From Pseudomonas prosekii (GTDB taxonomy: Bacteria > Pseudomonadota > Gammaproteobacteria > Pseudomonadales > Pseudomonadaceae), in assembly GCF_900105155.1 (NCBI RefSeq), contig NZ_LT629762.1, positions 2,891,001 through 2,955,000 on the forward strand: a stretch of 64,000 nt of DNA, read 5' to 3'. Shown here piece by piece: positions 17,353 to 26,288 of the stretch; position 1 is the stretch's first letter; each line of letters begins with the position of its first letter. The translations under genes and the position numbers were made by a program. The notes beneath the pieces are model-generated. The model saw only the letters and a program-made list of their open reading frames with translations. It had not been told where the DNA came from and did not search any database.

Positions 17353-20226
17353 ATGACCCTCAGTTCCGACCTGGCGGGCCCTTCAGTGGAGCCGCGGGTT
17401 ATCCGCAAACAGTACGCCATGCAAATGGCCGTCGAGCGTACGCGCCTGCTGTACCAGGGCTCGCTGTTGCCGACGCTGTTCATGCTGATCAACGGTCTGG
17501 TGTGCGCCGGGCTGCTGTGGAGCCCGCAACGCTACTTTCTGGTCAGCGTCTGGCTGATCTGGTTGTTGTCGCTGGTGGCGCTGCGGGTGATTCAAGTGGC
17601 GGCCTTCGATTCGGCGATTCCCAATCGCCAGGCTCACCCGATCTGGATTCGCATGTTTTTGCTCGGCTCGGCCATGACCGGGCTGACCCTCGCGGGCGCC
17701 GGCATTGCCCTGGTCCCCGCCGACACTTTCATTCAGCAAGCCTGGGTATTCGGCCTGATCGGCGCCGCCGCACTTTCGGCCAGCGTCGCGTATGCGGTCA
17801 GCCTGCCGGCGTTCCTCTCGTTCACCTTGCCCTGTCTGTTGCCGGCGATTGCCTACATGTTTTGGGGCGGCGATGAGCAGCAGCAAGGTTGGGGCTGGTT
17901 CGGGCTGATCCTGCTGGGCGCGTTGAGCGTGGTCGCGTGGCAGGTCAATCGGCTGATTGATCGTGGTTTGTTGCGGCGCTTCCAGAATCAGGCGTTGATC
18001 GAACATCTGCAGCAGGCACAGGCGCAGAGCGATCAGCTCAATTACGAACTCGCCAGCGAAATCGATCAGCGCCGCAGCGCCGAAGAAGAGCTGCGCGAAG
18101 CCCAGGTCGAACTGGAAAACCGCGTGGCCGAACGCAGCCAGGAACTCAGCGCCGCCACTCAGGCCCTGGGCAAAAGTGAAGCGCGTCTGGCGTTGGCGCT
18201 GAAGGCCAGCGAACTGGGCTTGTGGGACTGGAACCTGCAAACCGACGAGGTCCATCACACGCAGATTCAGGAGCTGTTCGGCCTCGCGCCGGAATACGTC
18301 ACCGCGATGCTCAGCCACCTGCGCCCGCGGCTGCACCCCGACGACGTGCCGGCGCTCAAACGCGCGCTGGTCGAGCACTTGAAGGGCCGCAGCGAGGATT
18401 ACCAGATCGAATACCGCGTGCGCCATGGCGACGGCCATTGGGTCTGGATCGAGGACCGTGGCCGCGCAGTCGAGCGCAGTGACAGCGGGCGGGTGATCCG
18501 CATGGTCGGCACGCGCCGCGACATCAGCGCCAGCAAAGGCCTGGAAGAACAGCGGCAACTCGCGGCCACCGTGTTCGAAGCCGCCAGCGAAGGCATCGTC
18601 ATCCTTGATCCGCATTACACGCTGATCGCCATCAACCAGGCGTTCAGCCGCGTTACCGGCTACGACATCGGCGACATGCTCGGCCACAACGTGGTCGATT
18701 TGCCGTGCAGCCGCGACGCCCGGCGCCACTACAACGTTATCCACCAAGCGCTGGAGCAACACGGCAGTTGGCAGGGCGAACTGGTGGAAACGCGCAAGAA
18801 TGGCGAGCTCTATCCGCAATGGCTGCAATTGAACGCGGTGCGCGATAGTCGCGGAAAGGTCAGTCATATTGTCGGCTTCTTCGCCGATCTGTCGGCGCGA
18901 CGCGAATCCGAAGAGCGCATGCGATTCCTCACTCATTACGACGAATTGACGGGGCTGGCCAACCGTTCGCTATTCCGCGAGCGATTGGGCGAGGCTCATC
19001 AGCGGGTACGTCAGGGCGGTCGCCGCAGTTTGGCGTTGCTGCATATCAACCTCGATCGTTTCAAGCTGCTCAACGACAGCCTCGGCCATGAAATCGCCGA
19101 TCAACTGCTGCAGAAAATGGCCCGGCGGCTGATCAATGCGTTGCCCGAGGCCGACACCATTGCGCGGCTGTCCGGCGATGAGTTTGCGGTGCTGTTCGAC
19201 GCCTACGGCAACCTGTCGAGCCTGGCCCGCGTGGCCACCCGGTTGTCGGCCAAGCTGCGTTTACCGGTGACGGTCGACGGGCATGAGTTGGTGGTCAGTG
19301 CGTCGATGGGCATCAGTATGTTGCCGGACAATGCGCGAGAGATTTCCGCGCTGGTCAGCCAGTCGAACATGGCCATGCAGCATGCCAAACACTTGGGCGG
19401 GAACAATTTCCAGTTCTACACCGAGAGCCTGCAAGCGAGCACGCTGGAACGCCTGCAACTGGAAAACCACCTGCGCAAAGCCATCGAAGAAAAGCAGCTC
19501 AAAGTGTTTTATCAACCGAAGCTGTGCCTCGCCACGGGCCGCTTGAACGCTGCCGAAGCCTTGGTGCGCTGGGAGCATCCGACCATGGGCCACGTGCCGC
19601 CCAATGAATTCATTGGGCTGGCCGAAGAGACCGGGCTGATTGGCCCGATCGGCGAGTTCGTGTTGCGCCAAGCCTGCTGGCAAGCCTGTGAATGGCAGCG
19701 TCAGGGGCTGCCGCCGATTCGGGTGTCGGTGAATTTGTCTGTGCATCAATTACGTCAGGGCAAACTGGTCAGCCTCGTGCGTCAGGTGCTGGAAGAGACC
19801 GGATTGGCCCCGCACCACCTGGAGCTGGAACTGACCGAGAGCCAACTGCTCGACAGCGTCGAGCACATCATCGCGACCTTCCAGCAGTTGCGCGACCTGG
19901 GCGTGAAACTGGCGATCGACGATTTTGGTACGGGTTATTCGTCGCTGAGCTACCTCAAGCGCATTCCGGTGGATTACGTGAAGATCGATCAGGCGTTTAT
20001 TCGTGGGCTCGGGGAGGGCAGCGAGGACGCGGCGATCACTCGGGCGATCATTGCGATGGCGCACGGCTTGTCGCTGAAAGTCGTGGCGGAAGGCGTTGAG
20101 CGCGCGGAGCAGTTGGCGTTCCTGGAGGCCGAGCGCTGCGATGAAGTGCAGGGTTATTTGATCAGTCGTCCGGTGGAAGCCGCTGATCTCGCTGAGCTGC
20201 TGCGAAAAGACGCCAATCCTTTGTAG
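17353..20226 (+). CDS. Membrane PAS-GGDEF-EAL c-di-GMP signalling protein
   Basis: A 957-residue protein with an N-terminal block of about six transmembrane helices (residues 30-205), a coiled coil (215-275), two PAS/PAC domains (about 275-530), a GGDEF domain and an EAL domain. The cyclase signature reads SGDEF at residues 607-611, an atypical form. The EAL domain looks complete (EAL 735-737, DDFGTGYSS, KIDQAF, EGVE), so phosphodiesterase activity is the better guess. The ATG at 17353 lacks a good ribosome site; an upstream in-frame start is possible. It corresponds in position to the gene beside uvrD in P. aeruginosa. Confidence 0.92.
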   Translation: MTLSSDLAGPSVEPRVIRKQYAMQMAVERTRLLYQGSLLPTLFMLINGLVCAGLLWSPQRYFLVSVWLIWLLSLVALRVIQVAAFDSAIPNRQAHPIWIRMFLLGSAMTGLTLAGAGIALVPADTFIQQAWVFGLIGAAALSASVAYAVSLPAFLSFTLPCLLPAIAYMFWGGDEQQQGWGWFGLILLGALSVVAWQVNRLIDRGLLRRFQNQALIEHLQQAQAQSDQLNYELASEIDQRRSAEEELREAQVELENRVAERSQELSAATQALGKSEARLALALKASELGLWDWNLQTDEVHHTQIQELFGLAPEYVTAMLSHLRPRLHPDDVPALKRALVEHLKGRSEDYQIEYRVRHGDGHWVWIEDRGRAVERSDSGRVIRMVGTRRDISASKGLEEQRQLAATVFEAASEGIVILDPHYTLIAINQAFSRVTGYDIGDMLGHNVVDLPCSRDARRHYNVIHQALEQHGSWQGELVETRKNGELYPQWLQLNAVRDSRGKVSHIVGFFADLSARRESEERMRFLTHYDELTGLANRSLFRERLGEAHQRVRQGGRRSLALLHINLDRFKLLNDSLGHEIADQLLQKMARRLINALPEADTIARLSGDEFAVLFDAYGNLSSLARVATRLSAKLRLPVTVDGHELVVSASMGISMLPDNAREISALVSQSNMAMQHAKHLGGNNFQFYTESLQASTLERLQLENHLRKAIEEKQLKVFYQPKLCLATGRLNAAEALVRWEHPTMGHVPPNEFIGLAEETGLIGPIGEFVLRQACWQACEWQRQGLPPIRVSVNLSVHQLRQGKLVSLVRQVLEETGLAPHHLELELTESQLLDSVEHIIATFQQLRDLGVKLAIDDFGTGYSSLSYLKRIPVDYVKIDQAFIRGLGEGSEDAAITRAIIAMAHGLSLKVVAEGVERAEQLAFLEAERCDEVQGYLISRPVEAADLAELLRKDANPL

Positions 20227-20257
20227 CAGCCGACGCAGCCTTCGGCAGCTGCTACAA
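20223..20257. repeat. REP-like hairpin (type C)
   Basis: GTAGCAGCCGACGCAGCC pairs with a nearby reverse copy ending GGCAGCTGCTAC immediately after the GGDEF/EAL stop. It is the same element family as the triplicated unit at 12700-13152. Confidence 0.8.
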
Positions 20258-20340
20258 AGGTGCAAAGGTGCTACATGGAGCGCATGAGGCGTGGAATCGG
20301 GACATCGAGTTACGCATTGGGCAGGCAAAAAGCCGATTCA

Positions 20341-20355
20341 TGTAGTATAACTACA
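20341..20355. promoter_or_regulatory. HexR-like operator palindrome
   Basis: TGTAGTATAACTACA is a perfect 15-base palindrome 47 bases before the RpiR-family gene. It matches the general form of HexR sites (TGTA..N..TACA), so autoregulation is likely. Confidence 0.6.
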
Positions 20356-20402
20356 AGCTTGCTACATCCCCGGCGCCTGCCAATAACAAAGAGTCCAGCC
20401 CC

Positions 20403-21269
20403 TTGAATCTGCTGCAACATATCGCCCAGTCCCGCCACCTGTTACGCAAGTCGGAGCTCAAGGTCGCCGATCATGTGCTGCTTGATCCTGCGGCGGTGAT
20501 GCACAGTTCCATGGCCGACCTGGCCCACAGCGTGGGCATCAGCGAGCCGACCATCGTGCGCTTTTGCCGCGCGATCGGCTGTTCCGGTTTCCAGGATCTG
20601 AAACTGAAACTGGCGCAGAGTCTGGCCGCCGGTGCGAGCTTCGGGCAGTTCGCGATTCATGAAGACGATTCGGTCGCTGACTACAGCCTGAAAATCTTCG
20701 ACACCACGTTGCACACGTTGATGGAGGTTCGCGAGAAGCTCGATCCGGTGGAATTGCAGCGCGCGGTGTCGCTGATGTCGCAAGCGCAGCGGGTCGAGTT
20801 TTATGGCTTTGGCGCCTCGGGCGCGGTCGCGGCAGACGCGCAGCACAAGTTCTTCCGGTTGCTGCTGACGGCAGCGGCTTATTCCGATCCGCACATGCAG
20901 GCGATGTCGGCGGTGACGTTGAAGCCGACCGATGTGGCGATCTGTATTTCCCAGTCCGGCCGCTCCAAGGATTTGTTGATCACGGCGAATCTGGTGCGCG
21001 AAAGCGGCGCCTCGCTGATCACCTTGTGCCCGAGTCAGACGCCGTTGGCCGAGCTGTCGACCGTCAATTTGGCGATCGATGTGCACGAAGACACTGAAAT
21101 CTACACACCGCTGACCTCACGCATCGCCCATCTGGTGGTGATCGACGTGTTGGCGATGGGCGTAGCGATGGCGCGCGGGCCGAGCCTGGTCAACCACCTC
21201 AAGAGCGTCAAGCGCAGCCTGCGCAGCTTGCGGTTGTCGCCTAAATCAGTGAAAGCGCTGGACGACTGA
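20403..21269 (+). CDS. RpiR/MurR-family regulator, HexR-like
   Basis: A 288-residue repressor with an N-terminal helix-turn-helix (residues 1-77; SMADLAHSVGISEPTIVRFCRAIGCSGFQDLK) and a SIS sugar-phosphate-binding domain (about 125-260; GFGASGAVAADAQHKFFRLL, ISQSGRSKDLL). The start is TTG at 20403. HexR proper controls Entner-Doudoroff and glucose genes and usually sits beside zwf. This copy lies by the pyruvate carboxylase locus, so it is probably a HexR paralogue linking sugar-phosphate level to central carbon metabolism. The palindrome at 20341 is its likely operator. Confidence 0.87.
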   Translation: MNLLQHIAQSRHLLRKSELKVADHVLLDPAAVMHSSMADLAHSVGISEPTIVRFCRAIGCSGFQDLKLKLAQSLAAGASFGQFAIHEDDSVADYSLKIFDTTLHTLMEVREKLDPVELQRAVSLMSQAQRVEFYGFGASGAVAADAQHKFFRLLLTAAAYSDPHMQAMSAVTLKPTDVAICISQSGRSKDLLITANLVRESGASLITLCPSQTPLAELSTVNLAIDVHEDTEIYTPLTSRIAHLVVIDVLAMGVAMARGPSLVNHLKSVKRSLRSLRLSPKSVKALDD

Positions 21270-21297
21270 CGTCGTCGCAAGGTCGTTCCGACCTTAT

Positions 21298-21429
21298 TCG
21301 CGAGCAAGCTCGCTCCCACATTTGACCGAGTTGTTGTGGCGAGGGGGCTTGCCCCCGTTGGGTCGTGGAGCGTCCCAGAAATTTTGCGACTGCTGCGCAG
21401 CCGAACGGGGGCGAGCCCCCTCGCCACAA
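21298..21429. repeat. REP element and type D doublet
   Basis: A single type B arm (CGAGCAAGCTCGCTCCCACA) is followed at 21332-21429 by an inverted pair of GTGGCGAGGGGGCTTGCCCC elements. Three different repeat families thus occur within 1.2 kb. Confidence 0.85.
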
Positions 21430-21538
21430 TGCGATTTGCCACCGCACAAATTTTCATCTGTCTGTAATCAACCCGCCGCCAAATCGTCATCCGCGACGCT
21501 CATCGTGTAACTCCCGTAATCGCCTTGGGAGAACCGAA

Positions 21539-21751
21539 ATGGCCCAGCCCTACGAAGAACGCAACAGCGCCCTGAAAACCCGTCGTCAGCAGGAAGACCA
21601 GCGCCGCATGGAGTTTCGTCGTGCCATCGAAGATCGCTGCGAACGCCGCCAGCTGCTGGCCGAGATTGGCGATTACCCTGACGAGCTCGAACTCAACTAC
21701 TGGCAGGCAGCACCGGCAACTTCCCGTCGAAGCGCTCAACCAACGCGCTGA
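21539..21751 (+). CDS. Small charged protein, PA3496-like
   Basis: A 70-residue protein starting at ATG 21539 after a TGGGAGAACC ribosome site. It is highly charged (RRQQEDQRRMEFRRAIEDRCERRQLLAEIGDYPDELELNYW) and predicted helical. The pattern resembles the PA3496 family of small putative envelope-integrity proteins; this is recognition by eye, not a verified match. The last 59 bases overlap the 3' end of the convergent pycR. Confidence 0.65.
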   Translation: MAQPYEERNSALKTRRQQEDQRRMEFRRAIEDRCERRQLLAEIGDYPDELELNYWQAAPATSRRSAQPTR

Positions 21752-22655
21752 TTTGCACCCGCTCGCTGCGGATAAACGCCAGGAAGGCGTGCGCTACCGG
21801 TGACAGGCGTTTGGCTTTGGCCTGCACCAGGCACCAGCTGCGATACAGCGGCAGCTCGTCGACCGGCAACTCGATCAGTGCGCCGGTCGCCAACTCAAGG
21901 TTCAGGGCGTGGCGCGTCAACAGCGCCAGGCCCAGACCCGCCGACACGCATTCACGCTGAGCCTCGGCCGAGGCGACTTCCTGAGTCTGGGTGAAGTGCA
22001 CGCGTTTCTCTTTGAAATACTCTTCGCAGGCCATTCGCGTCCCGGAGCCCGGCTCGCGCATCAGCAGCGTGTACGGTTCCAGATCCTGCAAACGCAGCGG
22101 GCCCATGTGGCACAGCGGATGATCCGGCGGCGCCACGGCGACAATCGGGTTGTTCAAAAAAGGCAGGAATTCCAGGCCCATGTCCTGCGGGACCATCGAC
22201 ATGATCACCAAGTCATCGCGGTTGTCCGACAGCCGTCGAATCACTTGGCCACGGTTGACCACGGTCAGGTGCAGATTCACCTCGGGATGCTGGCGTTTGA
22301 ACGCGGCAAACAGGTGCGGCACGAAGTATTTGGCGCTGGATTCCACCGCCAGTTTCAGTTGCCCTTGCAGCGAACCCTGCATGTCCGACAACTGCATATC
22401 CAGGTTTTCCAGGCGTCCGAAAATATCCCGACTGGCGCGCTGAAGCGCTTCAGCCGCCTCGGTCATGTAGAGCTTTTTGCCGACGTAATCGAACAAAGGT
22501 TGGCCGATCAGCTCCTCAAGTTGACGAATCTGCAGGCTGACGGCAGGTTGTGTCAGCGACATTTCATCCGCCGCGCGGCTGTAAGAGCGCAAATCACAGA
22601 CCTCATTGAAGATCTGCAATTGACGCAATGTCATACGCATCAATGACTTACGCAT
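21693..22655 (-). CDS. pycR: LysR-family regulator of pyruvate carboxylase, PycR
   Basis: A 320-residue LysR-type regulator. The winged helix (residues about 8-66; LRQLQIFNEVCDLRSYSRAADEMSLTQPAVSLQIRQLEE) is followed by a full effector domain. It is divergent from pycA, and in P. aeruginosa the gene at this place is PycR, which affects pyruvate carboxylase and virulence. The intergenic region holds an ATAAGT-N4-ACTTAT palindrome that could be its site. The first ATG of three close in-frame ATGs (MRKSLMRM) was taken. Confidence 0.9.
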   Translation of the reverse strand: MRKSLMRMTLRQLQIFNEVCDLRSYSRAADEMSLTQPAVSLQIRQLEELIGQPLFDYVGKKLYMTEAAEALQRASRDIFGRLENLDMQLSDMQGSLQGQLKLAVESSAKYFVPHLFAAFKRQHPEVNLHLTVVNRGQVIRRLSDNRDDLVIMSMVPQDMGLEFLPFLNNPIVAVAPPDHPLCHMGPLRLQDLEPYTLLMREPGSGTRMACEEYFKEKRVHFTQTQEVASAEAQRECVSAGLGLALLTRHALNLELATGALIELPVDELPLYRSWCLVQAKAKRLSPVAHAFLAFIRSERVQISALVERFDGKLPVLPASS

Positions 22656-22692
22656 CTTATAAATACTCTCACCAGCGGCTGATCGGGCAACT

Positions 22693-22708
22693 ATAAGTCT
22701 TTACTTAT
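22693..22708. promoter_or_regulatory. Candidate LysR-type operator
   Basis: ATAAGT-CTTT-ACTTAT is a perfect 6+4+6 inverted repeat 37 bases from the pycR start in the pycR/pycA divergent region. It contains the T-N11-A form used by LysR regulators. Confidence 0.5.
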
Positions 22709-22767
22709 GGCTGACCCAATTATTAATCATTTTTGTTAATCCCTCGCGAGGGCTAGTGTGGGGCTGC

Positions 22768-22789
22768 GACTAAATTGAAACATTTAGTC
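22768..22789. promoter_or_regulatory. Second inverted repeat upstream of pycA
   Basis: GACTAAAT, six bases, then ATTTAGTC, a perfect 8-base-arm inverted repeat 56 bases before the pycA GTG. It is either an operator or a 5' leader hairpin; no T-run follows, so it is not a terminator. Confidence 0.45.
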
Positions 22790-22845
22790 ACGCGCCGACC
22801 TGGTCTAGCAGGTCGTGGGTACCACCGGCTCAAGGGAAACTCCAA

Positions 22846-24261
<1,416 letters not shown>

Positions 24262-24272
24262 GGAATAACAAA

Positions 24273-26081
24273 ATGTCCAAGAAAATCCATGTAACCGACA
24301 CAATCCTGCGCGACGCCCACCAATCGCTGCTCGCCACCCGCATGCGCACCGAAGACATGCTGCCGATCTGCGACAAGCTCGACAAAGTCGGCTACTGGTC
24401 GCTGGAATGCTGGGGCGGCGCGACGTTTGATGCCTGTGTTCGTTTTCTCAAAGAAGACCCGTGGGAGCGTCTGCGCCAACTGCGCGCGGCGTTGCCTAAC
24501 ACACGCCTGCAAATGCTCCTGCGGGGGCAGAACCTGCTGGGTTATCGCCACTACAGCGACGATGTGGTCAAAGCCTTCGTGGCCAAAGCCGCGGTCAACG
24601 GCATCGACGTGTTCCGCATCTTCGACGCAATGAACGACGTGCGTAACCTGCGCGTGGCCATCGAAGCAGTGAAAGCGGCGGGCAAACATGCCCAAGGCAC
24701 CATCGCCTACACCACCAGCCCGGTGCACACGATTGACGCGTTTGTCGCGCAAGCCAAGCAAATGGAAGCCATGGGTTGCGACTCCGTGGCGATCAAGGAC
24801 ATGGCCGGCCTGCTGACGCCGTACGCCACTGGCGAACTGGTCAAGGCATTGAAATCCGAGCAGTCGTTGCCGGTGTTCATTCACTCGCACGACACCGCTG
24901 GCCTGGCGACCATGTGCCAACTCAAAGCGATTGAAAACGGCGCCGATCACATCGATACCGCGATCTCCAGTTTCGCTTCGGGCACCAGCCACCCTGGCAC
25001 CGAATCGATGGTTGCGGCCCTCAAGGGCAGCGAGTTCGATACCGGCCTGAACCTCGAACTGCTGCAAGATATCGGTCTGTACTTCTACGCCGTGCGCAAG
25101 AAATACCACCAGTTCGAAAGCGAGTTCACCGCGGTCGATACCCGGGTTCAAGTCAACCAGGTACCGGGCGGGATGATTTCCAACCTGGCCAACCAGTTGA
25201 AAGAGCAGGGCGCCCTGAACCGCATGGCCGAAGTGCTGGCAGAAATCCCGCGCGTTCGTGAAGACCTCGGCTTCCCGCCGCTGGTGACCCCGACCTCGCA
25301 AATCGTCGGCACCCAGGCGTTCTTCAACGTGCTGGCCGGCGAGCGCTACAAAACTATTACCAACGAAGTGAAGCTTTACCTGCAGGGCGGCTACGGCAAG
25401 GCGCCGGGCACGGTGAACGAGAAACTGCGTCGTCAGGCAATCGGTAGCGAAGACGTGATCGACGTGCGTCCGGCTGATCTGCTGAAACCGGAAATGACCA
25501 AGCTGCGTGGCGAAATCGGCGCCGTCGCCAAGTCCGAAGAGGACGTGCTGACCTATGCGATGTTCCCGGACATCGGCCGCAAGTTCCTCGAAGAACGCAA
25601 CGCCGGCACCCTGACACCGGAAGTGCTGCTGCCGATTCCTGAAGCCGGCAGCGTCACCTCGGCCAGTGGCGAAGGCGTGCCGACCGAGTTCGTCATTGAC
25701 GTCCACGGCGAAACCTACCGCGTCGACATCACCGGTGTCGGCGTCAAGGCTGAAGGCAAACGTCACTTCTACCTGTCCATCGACGGCATGCCGGAAGAAG
25801 TGGTGTTCGAACCGCTCAACGAATTCGTCAGCGGCGGCAGCAGCAAACGCAAGCAAGCCACCGCGCCGGGCCACGTCAGCACCACCATGCCGGGCAACAT
25901 CGTCGATGTGCTGGTCAAGGAAGGCGACTCGGTGAAAGCCGGGCAATCGGTACTCATCACCGAAGCGATGAAAATGGAAACCGAAGTCCAGGCTGCCATC
26001 GCCGGCAAGGTCACCGCCATTCATGTGGCCAAGGGCGACCGGGTCAATCCGGGTGAAATCCTGATCGAGATCGAAGGCTGA
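24273..26081 (+). CDS. oadA: Pyruvate carboxylase subunit B (oxaloacetate decarboxylase alpha-like)
   Basis: A 602-residue carboxyltransferase with biotin carrier. The HMGL-like domain starts with DTILRDAHQSLLATRMRTEDM (residues 8-28) with the metal site further on (FIHSHDTAGLA). The biotinyl domain is at the C-terminus with EAMKMETE; the biotinylated lysine is K567. It moves CO2 from carboxybiotin to pyruvate. Start ATG 24273 follows GTGAGGAATAAC; an in-frame GTG at 24258 is less likely. With pycA it forms the two-subunit pyruvate carboxylase of Pseudomonas (also called pycB). No membrane subunits of a Na+-pumping decarboxylase are present. Confidence 0.95.
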   Translation: MSKKIHVTDTILRDAHQSLLATRMRTEDMLPICDKLDKVGYWSLECWGGATFDACVRFLKEDPWERLRQLRAALPNTRLQMLLRGQNLLGYRHYSDDVVKAFVAKAAVNGIDVFRIFDAMNDVRNLRVAIEAVKAAGKHAQGTIAYTTSPVHTIDAFVAQAKQMEAMGCDSVAIKDMAGLLTPYATGELVKALKSEQSLPVFIHSHDTAGLATMCQLKAIENGADHIDTAISSFASGTSHPGTESMVAALKGSEFDTGLNLELLQDIGLYFYAVRKKYHQFESEFTAVDTRVQVNQVPGGMISNLANQLKEQGALNRMAEVLAEIPRVREDLGFPPLVTPTSQIVGTQAFFNVLAGERYKTITNEVKLYLQGGYGKAPGTVNEKLRRQAIGSEDVIDVRPADLLKPEMTKLRGEIGAVAKSEEDVLTYAMFPDIGRKFLEERNAGTLTPEVLLPIPEAGSVTSASGEGVPTEFVIDVHGETYRVDITGVGVKAEGKRHFYLSIDGMPEEVVFEPLNEFVSGGSSKRKQATAPGHVSTTMPGNIVDVLVKEGDSVKAGQSVLITEAMKMETEVQAAIAGKVTAIHVAKGDRVNPGEILIEIEG

Positions 26082-26113
26082 GATAACAGCCGCGATACAC
26101 CGCTTTAAACCTC

Positions 26114-26140
26114 GGGGGGGCATGTGCTCCCCTTTTTTTT
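26114..26140 (+). terminator. Intrinsic terminator after pycAB
   Basis: GGGGGGCATGTGCTCCCC hairpin followed by eight T, 33 bases after the oadA stop. Confidence 0.88.
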
Positions 26141-26168
26141 GCCTGAATATTGGGCTCACAACGATCCC

Positions 26169-26264
26169 TTGTAGGAGCGAGGCTTGCCCGCGAAAGCGCT
26201 GTGTCAGTCAGTTTTGATATCGACTGATCTGCCGCCATCGCGAGCAGGCTCACTCCTACAGGGT
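26169..26264. repeat. REP doublet (types A and B mixed)
   Basis: A type A arm (GTAGGAGCGAGGCTTGCCCG) faces a type B-like arm (CGCGAGCAGGCTCACTCCTA), between the convergent oadA and autotransporter genes. Confidence 0.85.
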
Positions 26265-26288
26265 TTTTGGTGTGTCATTGATTGTTGA

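Noticed and set aside
24273..26081. Sodium-pumping oxaloacetate decarboxylase
   Set aside because: No beta or gamma membrane subunits are nearby; the partner is a biotin carboxylase, which defines two-subunit pyruvate carboxylase.
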